Below are positions 27,134 to 36,751 of a DNA stretch of 64,000 nucleotides, in pieces. The stretch comes from Candidatus Gastranaerophilales bacterium (lineage in GTDB: Bacteria > Cyanobacteriota > Vampirovibrionia > Gastranaerophilales > Gastranaerophilaceae). A program made the translations under genes and the position numbers. Under the pieces are notes generated by a model. That model was given only the letters and a program-made list of their open reading frames with translations, did not search any database and had not been told where the DNA came from. The stretch spans positions 62,001-126,000 of the forward strand of contig CALVBU010000005.1 in the NCBI GenBank assembly GCA_944325875.1. The letters run 5' to 3'. How positions within the stretch are numbered: position 1 is the first letter of the stretch; each line of letters begins with the position of its first letter.

Positions 27134-28804
27134 ATGAAAGACTTTTTTAAAAATAACGGGATTGTGAACTCTATTATTAATTGGAGTATTGATAATAAAC
27201 TTTTAATTTTACTTTGGATTATTTGTCTTTTTGCTCTTTTTATTTTCACGGGACATTATTCCAACATATTTTTAGATGTCGGACGAGAAGTATATTATCC
27301 GGAAAGAATTCTTGAAGGAAAGGTGCTTTATAAAGATTTATTCAACATTTATGGCCCCTTTGCCTATCAATGGAATGCGATATTATATGCTATTTTTGGT
27401 AAAAAACTTTCGACCCTTTATTTATCAGGGGGAATTTGTTCTATTGGAATTGTTAGTGCAATTTACTTGATTGCCAAAAAGTTTTTCACACCAATTTTGG
27501 CTTTTGCTTTCGGTTGTTTAACCATTGCAACAGGTATTTGTGCTCCTCATTTATTTAATTTTACTTTTCCATACAGTCAGGCAATGTTATTTGGAACTTT
27601 AAGCTCTTTGTTTTCAATGCTTTTTGTTCTTAAATTTTCTGAATCAAAGAATTCTAAATATTTATACCTATCAGCTTTACTTGCAGGATTAGCCGTTAGT
27701 TGTAAATACGACTTTTTTATATTTGCAGCTTTTCTGTTTTTAGTAGCTTGTTTTTCAAAGAATATAAAATATATTCTGAATTTCATAACTTGCTTTGCAA
27801 TTATTCCTTTAATATCTTTTGGAATTTTATTTTTGCAAGGTTTGACTTTTGTACATCTTATTGATACTGCAAATGTTTTGAGCAGAATGGCAAAGTCCAA
27901 TACGCTTAATTATTTTTACTCTTCACAGGGTATTTTCTTTAACAAACAAATGCTTAAACTTTGGCCAATCAGTGCTTTAAAAACATTCTTGCTCTTTGGC
28001 GGAACTTTATGCGGCATATTCTTGTTTAATAAAAATAAAATATGGGGATGGGTCGTAACTTCTTTATTTGCAATACTTACAGTTATTTTTACAACCCCTG
28101 CAAATTTTGTATTCGTATTACCATTGCTTTTATTAGCAAGCATCTTTAGCCATAAAAAATTCAAACTTAATCCACAGTTATTAATCCTCGTTTTAGGAAC
28201 TTTGACTTTGAGCGTAAAATCATTCCTTAGCCTCACTCCTATGAACTATGGAAACTATTGCTTTTCAATTTCTTTAATAGCTCTTTTGGCAGTTTTTTAT
28301 TCTTATTTTAGTGAAAAATATCAAAAAGCCGGATCTATATTTTTAATAGCAACAGCTCTTTGTTTTTTTGGAATGTTCAGCTATAACAGAATGAGTTTGA
28401 ATATGAAGGTTTCAGTTCCTAAAGGTACCATTTATACAAATACTGAAGATGGTAATGCTGTTTTAGAACTTTTAGGTTATTTAAAATACAAAAAAGTAAA
28501 AGATGTTGTAATCTATCCTGAGGGTTTGTTATTAAACTTTTTGTCTGATACAAAATCAGATGATTACTTTAATTCTTTAATCCCTTTGTATGAAGAAGTT
28601 TTTGGAGATGAAAGATTTATTGATTATTTTGCACAGAAACGACCTGAATATTTTGTTTTAGCTAACCTTAATATGAAAGATTACTACTACGAATTAATTT
28701 CCGTAGATTATGCCATACCGTTTTGTAAATTCCTTGCAGCAATGTATGATCCAATAGAAGGAATTGATTATGGCAGACGCTTTTTAATCTTTAAACGAAA
28801 TTAA
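27134..28804 (+). CDS. GT-C type membrane glycosyltransferase
   Basis: A 556-residue polytopic protein with about eleven transmembrane helices. The first periplasmic loop carries FLDVGREVYYPERILEGK and LYKDLFNIYGPFAYQWNA, the pattern of the PMT_2/ArnT-like GT-C superfamily in which the acidic residues (Asp and Glu of DVGRE) are catalytic; these enzymes use polyprenyl-phosphate sugars. The C-terminal ~130 residues are soluble. I chose the ATG at 27134; no ribosome-binding site is visible and a TTAAAT box nine bases upstream hints at a near-leaderless start. Acceptor unknown. A second GT-C gene is at 54155-55828. Confidence 0.85.
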   Translation: MKDFFKNNGIVNSIINWSIDNKLLILLWIICLFALFIFTGHYSNIFLDVGREVYYPERILEGKVLYKDLFNIYGPFAYQWNAILYAIFGKKLSTLYLSGGICSIGIVSAIYLIAKKFFTPILAFAFGCLTIATGICAPHLFNFTFPYSQAMLFGTLSSLFSMLFVLKFSESKNSKYLYLSALLAGLAVSCKYDFFIFAAFLFLVACFSKNIKYILNFITCFAIIPLISFGILFLQGLTFVHLIDTANVLSRMAKSNTLNYFYSSQGIFFNKQMLKLWPISALKTFLLFGGTLCGIFLFNKNKIWGWVVTSLFAILTVIFTTPANFVFVLPLLLLASIFSHKKFKLNPQLLILVLGTLTLSVKSFLSLTPMNYGNYCFSISLIALLAVFYSYFSEKYQKAGSIFLIATALCFFGMFSYNRMSLNMKVSVPKGTIYTNTEDGNAVLELLGYLKYKKVKDVVIYPEGLLLNFLSDTKSDDYFNSLIPLYEEVFGDERFIDYFAQKRPEYFVLANLNMKDYYYELISVDYAIPFCKFLAAMYDPIEGIDYGRRFLIFKRN

Positions 28805-28854
28805 TTTTTATGATAATATTTTTATGTATATAAAAAATTTAAGAGGAACTAGGA

Positions 28855-30426
28855 ATGGATAAATTTTACATAACAACAGCTATTGATTACGTAAATGGTG
28901 CTCCACATATCGGACACGCCTATGAAAAAATTCTTACTGATATTATTGCAAGACATTTTTCTCAAAGAACTGATGATATGTTCTTTTTGACAGGAACAGA
29001 CGAACACGGTATAAAAATCCAAAAAACTGCTGCTTCAAAAGGTATTCAACCAAAAGAACTTTGTGATGAAAATGCTCAAAAATTTAAAGATGCTTGGAAA
29101 GCACTTGATATCAATTATAATAAATTCATAAGAACAACAGATGATTATCACGAAAAAGCTGTTCAAAAAATATTCAAAAAGCTTGTTGAACAAGGTGATA
29201 TTTATAAACATTCATACGAAGGTCTATATTGCACAGGCTGCGAATGTTTCCTTAATCCTAAAGATTTGACAGAAGACGGACTTTGTCCTGATCACCTTAA
29301 AAAACCAGAAGTTGTTAAAGAAGAAAACTACTTCTTTAAACTGACAAAATATAAAGATGCAATTATCAAACACATAAAAGAAAATCCTGATTTCATAGTA
29401 CCTTCATTCAGAGCAAATGAAGTTCTTAATCAACTTGAAGACATTCAAGATATATCTGTTTCAAGAGCAAAATCTAATGTTCAATGGGGTATTGATGTAC
29501 TTGATGATGATGAACAATCTATTTACGTTTGGATTGATGCTCTTTCTAACTATATTACAGCATTAGGTTATGATACTGAATCAGATTCTGAAGATTTCAA
29601 AAAATATTGGCCTGCTGATGTCCAAGTTATCGGTAAAGATATTTTGAAATTCCATAGTATCTACTGGCCGGCATTCTTGCTTGCTTTAGATTTACCTTTA
29701 CCTAAACATATTCTTGCTCATGGCTGGATTACTATTGATGAAACAAAAATGTCTAAATCATTAGGAAATGTAATTTCTCCAACATCTGTTCTTGAAACTT
29801 TTGAACTTAAAGAACCTGATGCTTTCAGATATTATATGGCAACTTCTGCTCCTTGCGGACGTGACGGAAACTATTCTGATGACGACTTTAAAGAAAAAGT
29901 TAACGCTCACCTTGCAAACAGCATGGGCAACCTATTGAACAGAACTTTATCAATGTTAGTAAAATATTTTGACGGAGTTGTTCAACCTAAAAACTTATCA
30001 CTTGTTGACTGTGCTGTTGAATTAACTAAAAAAGCTTTAGGTACTGTTAAAATTGTAGAAAACCACTTTAACCATTTTGAAGTAGCTGAAGCTGCCCAAG
30101 AAATTATCAGCATCGTTGATATGACAAACAAATTTGTCACTGATAATGCTCCTTGGACTTTAGCCAAAGAAGGTAAAATGGATGAATGTGCTCAAGTTCT
30201 TACAACTGTACTTGAAGTTATGTGTATTATTTCAGCATTAATCTATCCATACTGTCCAAATATTGCTCAATCTATGGCCAAACAATTATCATTCGATTTG
30301 AGCCTAAAATTAGACGATTTAACAGCTGATAATATCAAAGAGGGTAAACTTATATCTAAAGAAGAAATAACCCCTGTATTTCTTCGTGTGGACTCTGAAT
30401 TAGCAGATAAATCTTCTAAGAAATAA
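28855..30426 (+). CDS. metG: Methionyl-tRNA synthetase
   Basis: Class I synthetase charging tRNA-Met. The 523-residue protein has the HIGH signature in APHIGHAYEK, a zinc knuckle with CTGCECFL and CPDH, the KMSKS motif in ETKMSKSLGNV, and the anticodon-binding helix bundle with NAPWTLAKEG. It lacks the C-terminal EMAP/OB dimerisation domain of the longer MetG forms. AAGAGGAACTAGGA precedes the ATG. It ends at a strong terminator before the convergent dnaN. Confidence 0.97.
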   Translation: MDKFYITTAIDYVNGAPHIGHAYEKILTDIIARHFSQRTDDMFFLTGTDEHGIKIQKTAASKGIQPKELCDENAQKFKDAWKALDINYNKFIRTTDDYHEKAVQKIFKKLVEQGDIYKHSYEGLYCTGCECFLNPKDLTEDGLCPDHLKKPEVVKEENYFFKLTKYKDAIIKHIKENPDFIVPSFRANEVLNQLEDIQDISVSRAKSNVQWGIDVLDDDEQSIYVWIDALSNYITALGYDTESDSEDFKKYWPADVQVIGKDILKFHSIYWPAFLLALDLPLPKHILAHGWITIDETKMSKSLGNVISPTSVLETFELKEPDAFRYYMATSAPCGRDGNYSDDDFKEKVNAHLANSMGNLLNRTLSMLVKYFDGVVQPKNLSLVDCAVELTKKALGTVKIVENHFNHFEVAEAAQEIISIVDMTNKFVTDNAPWTLAKEGKMDECAQVLTTVLEVMCIISALIYPYCPNIAQSMAKQLSFDLSLKLDDLTADNIKEGKLISKEEITPVFLRVDSELADKSSKK

Positions 30427-30451
30427 AAACAAAAATATAATTTTAATTTTT

Positions 30452-30486
30452 AAAAAGCAGGTCTTATAAAAAAACCTGCTTTTTTG
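30452..30486. terminator. Terminator between metG and dnaN
   Basis: AAAGCAGGT (30454-30462) pairs with ACCTGCTTT (30474-30482) and continues in T residues; the A-rich left flank would also allow function from the other strand. Confidence 0.88.
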
Positions 30487-30515
30487 TTTCTATATTATTT
30501 AATTCAATATTTTCA

Positions 30516-31637
30516 TTATCTGATTTGAACCGGCATTATCAAACAAACAAAATCTTCTTCACTGTTTGGTCTTAATACTGTTGCTGATAATGGCGTATTT
30601 AAACCGATATTTACTTCTTCGCAATCAATATTTTTCAATGCTTCTAGCACAAATTTATAATTGAATGCGATTGATAAATCTTCGCCTTCATAATTTATTG
30701 TTAATTCTTCTTCAGATTTACCAGAATCAGGTGTATCTGCTGTTAACTTCAATGTATTTTGAGAGAAGTCTAATTTAACAATACTTGTTTTTTCGTTAAC
30801 CATAATTGATACACGTTCAAGAGCTGAAATTAACTGAGAAACATTTACTGTTGCAGTTTTTGGACTTTCTGCTGGTATTAATTGGTTATATTTAGGGAAT
30901 TGACCTTCTAGTAATCTTGAAATTGTTATTGTCTTTTCTGATTTAATTACAATTTTTGTTTTTTCTGTATATATTTTTACAGATTCATCTTCCAAGAATG
31001 AACTCATTTTTATAAATTCATTCAATGTCTTAGATGGAATAATTAATTGTTGAGATTTATTTTCTGGATTTTTAATATTTTCACGAACTCTTGCAAGCCT
31101 GTTTCCATCTGTTGAAGCAATTTCTAGAGTCTGTCCTTGAATATCGCATACAATACCTGATAAAAGATTGCTTGATTCATAACTTGCTGCTGCAAAACCT
31201 GCTTGACGAACAGCTTTTGTCAAAGGTTTTATTTCTATTTCAAAAGCATCTTCTTCATTTGCTATGAAAGATGAAACTTCCGGAGGAAATTCATTTGCAG
31301 AAATACCGATAATATCAAATTTTGAGTTTTGACAAGTGATATTAACTGATGTTGAATCATTTGGCATTTCAAATGTAATTAATTTATCACCAAGCTTTGA
31401 AACTATCTCGTTGAGAGTCTTTGAAGGTAATGTAATTTTTCCTTCTTCTTCAACTTGAGCATTTACTTCTGCAATAACTGTCAAATCTAAATCTGTAGCA
31501 ACCAGCTTAATTGTACTGTTATCAATAGTTTCAATTAATATGTTCAACAAAACAGGCTGTAATGCTCTTACACTTGTTGCTCTTTCTACAATTTTTATAC
31601 CGTTATATAAATCCTCTTTTTTAATTACAAATTTCAT
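30516..31637 (-). CDS. dnaN: DNA polymerase III sliding clamp (beta subunit)
   Basis: The ring-shaped processivity clamp, 373 residues in three clamp domains. It begins MKFVIKKEDLYNGIKIVERA and ends CLIMPVQIR, the conserved C-terminus lining the peptide-binding pocket (usually MPMRL/MPVRI). GGAGTATGGG precedes the ATG. Immediately upstream lies the AT-rich region with repeated DnaA-box-like 9-mers. dnaA itself is not in the window, which resembles the cyanobacterial arrangement in which dnaN, not dnaA, adjoins the origin. Confidence 0.97.
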   Translation of the reverse strand: MKFVIKKEDLYNGIKIVERATSVRALQPVLLNILIETIDNSTIKLVATDLDLTVIAEVNAQVEEEGKITLPSKTLNEIVSKLGDKLITFEMPNDSTSVNITCQNSKFDIIGISANEFPPEVSSFIANEEDAFEIEIKPLTKAVRQAGFAAASYESSNLLSGIVCDIQGQTLEIASTDGNRLARVRENIKNPENKSQQLIIPSKTLNEFIKMSSFLEDESVKIYTEKTKIVIKSEKTITISRLLEGQFPKYNQLIPAESPKTATVNVSQLISALERVSIMVNEKTSIVKLDFSQNTLKLTADTPDSGKSEEELTINYEGEDLSIAFNYKFVLEALKNIDCEEVNIGLNTPLSATVLRPNSEEDFVCLIMPVQIR

Positions 31638-31669
31638 CCCATACTCCTTTGCTTATTATGTAGATATGA

Positions 31670-31980
31670 TAATATAAATAAGCTCATAACTAAATGATTT
31701 ATAAACAAAATTTTACTTTACCTGCTCTAAGTTTTGAACACTAAATTCTTTATTATATATTATATTAATAAATATATATATAAATATAATAGTAATAATA
31801 AAGCCCCATTATTTGTAGAAAACTATTTAAAACTATTGCAGCATAATACTTTCCGCTGTGTAAAAATTTGTAGAAAACTTTTTATAGTTTTCTACAGAAA
31901 AATCTAATATTAAAAATATCCTCTAAATGATGTAGAAAACAAAAACTTTTTCTACAATATTCTACAAAGTTTTCTACAAT
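31670..31980. other. Candidate chromosomal replication origin (oriC)
   Basis: The region upstream of dnaN holds the 9-mer TTTTCTACA or its complement at 31814-31822, 31869-31877, 31888-31896, 31931-31939, 31948-31956 and 31970-31978, plus a one-mismatch copy at 31958-31966. The copies at 31869 and 31888 form a perfect 11-base inverted repeat. The word differs from the E. coli DnaA box by two bases and from the cyanobacterial TTTTCCACA by one. Next to the cluster, 31748-31803 is almost pure A/T and could be the unwinding element. Clustering, AT-rich tract and dnaN neighbourhood together support an origin; a regulatory array for dnaN is the alternative. Confidence 0.7.
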
Positions 31981-32013
31981 CAAAAAGTCAAGAAATTTAC
32001 AAAAATTTTTTGC

Positions 32014-32042
32014 TTGACAAATATATATTTGTGTGATATAAA
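32014..32042 (+). promoter_or_regulatory. Strong sigma-70 promoter without downstream gene
   Basis: TTGACA (32014-32019), a 17-base spacer and TATAAA (32037-32042) with TG two bases before the -10. This is the best-matching promoter noticed in the window and it points away from dnaN into a region with no coding frame. Confidence 0.75.
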
Positions 32043-32048
32043 GTGAGT

Positions 32049-32172
32049 GGGGTAAATGTATATTTATAAGTCTTGTCATACGACGAGACTTTCTTTTTCG
32101 GTTGGTGAGTTGTTTGTAAGTTTTTTTTTGATAATAAAAAAAGCCCCAAGTTTTTCATTGGAGCTTTTTTGT
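32049..32172 (+). ncRNA. Candidate small RNA of about 120 nt
   Basis: A transcript from the promoter above would begin near 32049 and stop at the terminator ending near 32172. Inside, AAGTCTTGTC-ATAC-GACGAGACTT at about 32068-32091 folds into a ten-pair stem with one wobble and a four-base loop. There is no start codon with a ribosome-binding site and no useful frame. I do not recognise SRP RNA, tmRNA, RNase P or 6S features. It lies between the candidate origin and sigA, antisense to nothing annotated. Confidence 0.55.
32134..32172. terminator. Bidirectional terminator (small RNA and sigA)
   Basis: AAAAAAGCCCCAA pairs with TTGGAGCTTTTTT around a short loop. Each strand presents a T-tract, so it can end both the candidate small RNA and the sigA mRNA arriving from the right. 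Confidence 0.85.
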
Positions 32173-32191
32173 TATTTATAAATTTATAATC

Positions 32192-33292
32192 TTATGATTC
32201 TACGTATTCTCTCAAGCGTTTGCTTCTGTTTGGATGACGTAGTTTTCTAAGAGCTTTTGCTTCAATTTGTCTGATACGTTCACGTGTAACACCAAACAAT
32301 TGACCAACTTCTTCTAATGTTCTTTGACGTCCATCATCCATTCCGAAACGTAATCTTAGAACATCTCTTTCACGAGGAGATAATGTGCAAAGAACTTCTG
32401 CCAAATCTTCTCTTAAAAGTTCTGAAGCAACTGTTTTTATTGGTGCATCAGCTTCTTTATCTTCAATAAAATCACCAAGTCTTGAATCTTCTTCTTTACC
32501 GATTGGTGTTTCTAAAGATAGAGGTTCTTGAGCAATTTTTATGATTTCACGAAGTTTTGGAATTGATACATTCATTTCAATTGCCAATTCATCTTCGGTT
32601 GGTTTTCTTGAAAGTTCTTGAGCTAATCTTCTTGTAACTTTTTTCAATTTATTAATAGTTTCAACCATGTGAACCGGAATACGAATTGTACGAGCTTGGT
32701 CTGCTATAGCTCTTGTAATTGCTTGTCTAATCCACCAAGTTGCATATGTTGAAAATTTAAAACCTCTTTCGTGGTCAAATTTTTCTGCTGCACGAATTAG
32801 ACCTAAGTTACCTTCTTGAATTAAGTCAAGAAATAACATTCCGCGTCCTACGTATTTTTTAGCGATACTTACAACCAAACGTAAGTTTGCTTGGACTAAT
32901 TTTCTTTTTGCAATTGCACCAGGAGTTCCACCTTCTAGAATTTTTCTTGCAAGTTCAATTTCTTCATTTGCAGAAAGTAGCTTAATTCTTCCGATTTCTC
33001 TTAGATATAATCTAACAGGGTCATCTACAGCTATTCCTTTTGGTAGATCCATGTCATTTGCTGAATCTTCTTCATGTGAATTCATCATATAGATATCATC
33101 AAGATTCATTTTGCCGCCCATTTTTTCGGTGACAATATCTTCGATATTATCTGTGCTGATGTCCATGTTCATGTAATTCACACCGTCAGCATCACCGTCT
33201 AACTGTCCATCCTCGTCAATATCTTGTAAATCCAAATTCTCGTCATCGAGAACACTTATAACAGAGGAGCTTGGTTGTCTTTTTTTAGTCAT
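32192..33292 (-). CDS. sigA: Primary RNA polymerase sigma factor
   Basis: Group 1 sigma-70 factor, 366 residues. It has an acidic N-terminal region (region 1.1-like, Asp-rich), region 1.2 in [17 protein letters not shown], region 2 with [26 protein letters not shown] and [14 protein letters not shown] for -10 recognition, region 3, and region 4 with [13 protein letters not shown] and [20 protein letters not shown] for -35 recognition. The start overlaps the dnaG stop by eight bases, i.e. a classic macromolecular synthesis operon (primase then sigma). Its region 2 fits the extended -10 promoters seen in this window. Confidence 0.97.
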   Translation of the reverse strand: MTKKRQPSSSVISVLDDENLDLQDIDEDGQLDGDADGVNYMNMDISTDNIEDIVTEKMGGKMNLDDIYMMNSHEEDSANDMDLPKGIAVDDPVRLYLREIGRIKLLSANEEIELARKILEGGTPGAIAKRKLVQANLRLVVSIAKKYVGRGMLFLDLIQEGNLGLIRAAEKFDHERGFKFSTYATWWIRQAITRAIADQARTIRIPVHMVETINKLKKVTRRLAQELSRKPTEDELAIEMNVSIPKLREIIKIAQEPLSLETPIGKEEDSRLGDFIEDKEADAPIKTVASELLREDLAEVLCTLSPRERDVLRLRFGMDDGRQRTLEEVGQLFGVTRERIRQIEAKALRKLRHPNRSKRLREYVES

Positions 33293-35180
33293 TCATTTTC
33301 TCCAATTTCAGTTTATTATTTATCTTATCTCTAAGCTGCATTTGAAGTTTTAGGGCTTCTGTATCATCTTCATCTGCATTTTTATATAAATTTCTAATTT
33401 TTTCTTTTTCTTCTTCCCACTGACAACGTTTAATCCTTGCAATATTTTCTTCTATCACACATATAAAGTCGTCGGGTTTTAGATTTGTGAATGTTTCGGA
33501 AATACTTATTAAGTCTGATAAAAGAGTCTGTATTTCAGGCTGTTCAATATATTCCGTGTACAATTGCTCAATTAATTCCTTTACATTATTTACGGTACAA
33601 ATTAATTTGTCAATTGTAGATTTTACATTTATTAATGTTTCGTCTGTAATGTACGAGTTGTCAATCATTTCGTTAATTTGGGCAAATGTTAAGTGATTGT
33701 CGGGTACAAAAAAAACACTCAATAAATTTTTTTGCGCTTTTTGAGAAATTGTTAACTTTTTCGTAACAATTTTTTTAATTTCATTATCTGTCGATAGTGA
33801 AAGAGTTTGATTATTCTTTAGTTTTCGGATTTCTGAAAGCAGAGCTCTTTCTTCTATTCCTATTGCGTCTGCAACCATTTTTGTATATTCAGAACGAATA
33901 ATATCATTATTAATTTCAATTAATATTGGTATCACCAGTTTTACAAACTTTGTTTTTTCTTGAGGTGTTTTATAGTTATTTCTTTCTTTTAATAAATTAT
34001 TAATTTGAAAGTCTATCAAAAGAGGTGCATTTTTAACAAATTGCTTGTAACTTTCTGCCCCAACGGATCTGATGAATTCATCAGGATCTTTGCCTTCAGG
34101 TGGTGCAATAACTCTTATTTCACAAGAATATTTATCTTCTGATGCTGAGATATAACTTTCATCAAATTGTTTAATATTACCAAGACCTGCAAAAGCTTCT
34201 TTTATGATAGTAGCTCCTCTATCTGTAGCTTTTTGTCCGGCTGAATCTGTGTCGAAAGAAAGGTATATTCTTCTTGATTTTGTATAACGTGAAAGGAGTT
34301 TTACGTGTTCTGATGTTAAAGCTGTTCCGCAAGAAGCTACGGCATTTTCTATTCCATGAGCTTGAGCTGAAATTACGTCAAAATATCCTTCCATTAATAT
34401 TACGCCATCTTCTTCTTTTATTGCTTCTTTTGCTGTGTATAGACCGTATAAAAGTTTACTTTTATTATAAATTAGCGAGTCTGATGAATTCAAATATTTT
34501 GGACTTTGATCTTTTTCTAACGCTCTTGCTCCGAAGGCAACATATTCGCCTAATTCATTTTGAATAGGGATAATTACTCTGTTTCTAAATCTATCAATAT
34601 AGCCATCTCTGCCCATTATTATGAGTCCGGCTTTTTCAAGGACTTCGTCAGAAAAGTCTTTTTTCAATACGCTATACAAAGTTTTATAAGCTTTTGGAGC
34701 AATACCGAGAGTAAATCTTTTCATAATTTCTTGAGAGATACTTCTTGATTTTAGGTATTCTAAAGCTCTGTCAGCTTCTTCTATGTTTTTATTCAATAAA
34801 AGATCGTGATAAAATTCTGCAGCTTTTTTACAAGCGCTCATCATTTGTTCTTTTAAGTCTTTTGATTTATCTGTATGTTGAAATTTTTCAGGTAACTCAA
34901 GATTAAATCTTTTGGCCAAATCTTTGATTAATTCAAAGAATTCAACACCTTTTGTTTCCATAATAAATCGGAGCGCATCACCACCGGCACCACAGCCAAA
35001 ACATTTGTAAATTCCAAGTTGCGGGTTAACCGAAAATGAAGGAGTCTTTTCTTTATGAAAAGGACACAATCCCCAATAATGGTTTCCGTTTTTTTTGAGT
35101 ATAACCTGTTCAGATACTACTTCCACAATATCTAAACGGCTTTTTATTTCAGATACTAATTCCTCTAATGTTCTAGCCAT
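33285..35180 (-). CDS. dnaG: DNA primase
   Basis: DnaG makes RNA primers at the fork. The 631-residue protein has the N-terminal zinc finger ([18 protein letters not shown] and CFGCG), the TOPRIM core with [24 protein letters not shown] and [12 protein letters not shown], and a C-terminal helical DnaB-interacting region. The start is the ATG behind GGTGG, with TATAAT a little further upstream. It forms an overlapping operon with sigA and its likely partner helicase dnaB is at 55945-57330. Confidence 0.97.
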   Translation of the reverse strand: MARTLEELVSEIKSRLDIVEVVSEQVILKKNGNHYWGLCPFHKEKTPSFSVNPQLGIYKCFGCGAGGDALRFIMETKGVEFFELIKDLAKRFNLELPEKFQHTDKSKDLKEQMMSACKKAAEFYHDLLLNKNIEEADRALEYLKSRSISQEIMKRFTLGIAPKAYKTLYSVLKKDFSDEVLEKAGLIIMGRDGYIDRFRNRVIIPIQNELGEYVAFGARALEKDQSPKYLNSSDSLIYNKSKLLYGLYTAKEAIKEEDGVILMEGYFDVISAQAHGIENAVASCGTALTSEHVKLLSRYTKSRRIYLSFDTDSAGQKATDRGATIIKEAFAGLGNIKQFDESYISASEDKYSCEIRVIAPPEGKDPDEFIRSVGAESYKQFVKNAPLLIDFQINNLLKERNNYKTPQEKTKFVKLVIPILIEINNDIIRSEYTKMVADAIGIEERALLSEIRKLKNNQTLSLSTDNEIKKIVTKKLTISQKAQKNLLSVFFVPDNHLTFAQINEMIDNSYITDETLINVKSTIDKLICTVNNVKELIEQLYTEYIEQPEIQTLLSDLISISETFTNLKPDDFICVIEENIARIKRCQWEEEKEKIRNLYKNADEDDTEALKLQMQLRDKINNKLKLEKMND

Positions 35181-35276
35181 ATTTCCACCAGTAATTATAT
35201 TTTAACATCAATAAATTTATTAGCAAAACATATATCTGAAAAATATACCCGATAGGGCAATTGTATATAGAAAATT

Positions 35277-35297
35277 TTGGAATATTATTATCCTGTT
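35277..35297 (+). promoter_or_regulatory. -10 region of the hybrid kinase gene (leaderless)
   Basis: TATTAT at 35286-35291 is followed by CCTGTT and ATG at 35298, the same six-base geometry as mnmE and recJ. A TTG at 35277 keeps the frame open but would place the promoter inside the gene. Confidence 0.5.
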
Positions 35298-36704
35298 ATG
35301 CTGAATTTACAAGAAAAGTCGATATGCAAAAATGTATTATTTCTTGAGAAGATTGAGGATTTTCTTAAAGAAAAAGATATTTCTTCCAAAAAATTATGTA
35401 TCATAAAAACCGATTTTACAAATCTATCAATGCTAAAGAAAATTTCAAAAGCTTATCCTGGTATGGAAATTTGGCTTACTGGAAAAAACATAACGCGAGA
35501 AAAAATTTTTTTAGCTAACAAATATAATATAAAAAATGTTCTGCCATATCCTTATGATATGAAATCTGTTACGGAATTTTTTAAAGTAAAAGAAAAAAAG
35601 ACTTCTGAACCTGTAAAAACAGAAATTCCTTCTTGGATAAAGGGAATGAAAGTTATGATAGTAGATGACAACGAGATGAATGTTGCTCTATTAGAGGAAA
35701 CTCTTTCAGATACAGGTATTGAATTAAGATCTTTCACAAATCCTTTTGATGCCGCAGATTTAGTTTCTAAAGAAAAGTTTGATTTATTTCTGTTAGATGT
35801 AATGATGCCTGATATGTCAGGTTTTGAATTGGGTGAAATAATTAGAAAATCAGAACTTAATTCTCAATCATTGATGATGTTTATTTCTGCGTTATCCGAT
35901 TCAGAGAATAAAATTGCAGGATACAATCTAGGGTCAATGGCATATATTGAAAAACCTTTTGATGTTGCTGTTGTAAGGTGTCAGATAGTTAATGCTCTTA
36001 AAACAAAGCAATTAAATGATGCGATGAATGATACAAAAGAATCTTTCCTTGCAATGGTTACGCACGATTTAAAATCTCCAGTAAATTCTGAGATTGCAGC
36101 ATTAGAATTGTTGTTGAAAAATTTTGGCAATTCAAAAGATGATGTGAAAGAGGAAATCATTACAGATATTTTGGCTGCAACAAAATATATGAAAAACTTG
36201 CTTGAAAATGTACTCAATAAATATCGGTATGATAACCAAAAATATCAAATAACGAAAGAAATGCGTTCTATAAAATCTCTTATTGAAGATAGTATTGAAG
36301 AAACAAAATATGCAATCCTTGAGAAAAATCAAAGAATTCAGCTCACGAATAGAGCAAAAACAAAAGAAATTCCTATAGATTATCTAGAGATGAAAAGAGT
36401 TATTCATAATCTTTTGACAAACGCCATTGAATACGCCCCAAAACATTCAGCTATAGAGATAGATTTGTCAGAAAATAAGAAATCAATAGTTTTTGCGATT
36501 AAAAATTTAAATAATGGTCTAATAATAAAAAATCCTGATGATATTTTTGAAAAATTTGTTTCACAGGCTAAAAAGAGCAAAAGAATAAGCTCAGGACTCG
36601 GGCTTTATATTTCAAAAAAAGTTATAGAAGCTCATGATGGTTCAATTAGTTTAGATTTAAAAGATCCAAAATTTGTAAGATTTGTATTTTCTTTGCCAAA
36701 ATAA
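35298..36704 (+). CDS. Receiver-histidine kinase hybrid (REC before kinase)
   Basis: A 468-residue cytoplasmic signalling protein with reversed order. Residues about 10-95 look like a degenerate receiver fold; about 117-235 is a complete receiver with acidic pair DD (123-124), phospho-acceptor Asp167 in LFLLDVMMPDMSGFE and Lys219 in YIEKPFD. The kinase follows: H-box His256 in MVTHDLKSPV, N-box HNLLTNAIEYAP, and G-box GLGLYISKKVIEAHDG. There is no transmembrane or sensor domain, so input probably arrives through the receiver, as in cyanobacterial-type REC-kinases. No cognate response regulator is adjacent. Confidence 0.9.
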   Translation: MLNLQEKSICKNVLFLEKIEDFLKEKDISSKKLCIIKTDFTNLSMLKKISKAYPGMEIWLTGKNITREKIFLANKYNIKNVLPYPYDMKSVTEFFKVKEKKTSEPVKTEIPSWIKGMKVMIVDDNEMNVALLEETLSDTGIELRSFTNPFDAADLVSKEKFDLFLLDVMMPDMSGFELGEIIRKSELNSQSLMMFISALSDSENKIAGYNLGSMAYIEKPFDVAVVRCQIVNALKTKQLNDAMNDTKESFLAMVTHDLKSPVNSEIAALELLLKNFGNSKDDVKEEIITDILAATKYMKNLLENVLNKYRYDNQKYQITKEMRSIKSLIEDSIEETKYAILEKNQRIQLTNRAKTKEIPIDYLEMKRVIHNLLTNAIEYAPKHSAIEIDLSENKKSIVFAIKNLNNGLIIKNPDDIFEKFVSQAKKSKRISSGLGLYISKKVIEAHDGSISLDLKDPKFVRFVFSLPK

Positions 36705-36739
36705 TTCAAATAATGCATTAAAAATATTTGAACTCATTA

Positions 36740-36745
36740 TATAAT
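36740..36745 (+). promoter_or_regulatory. -10 box of xerC-like gene (leaderless)
   Basis: TATAAT followed by CCCATT and the ATG at 36752, a six-base gap with no ribosome-binding site. Confidence 0.6.
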
Positions 36746-36751
36746 CCCATT

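Noticed and set aside
31814-31978. TTTTCTACA repeats as a CRISPR-like or mobile-element repeat
   Set aside because: Nine-base words in both orientations at irregular spacing, next to dnaN, fit protein-binding boxes far better.
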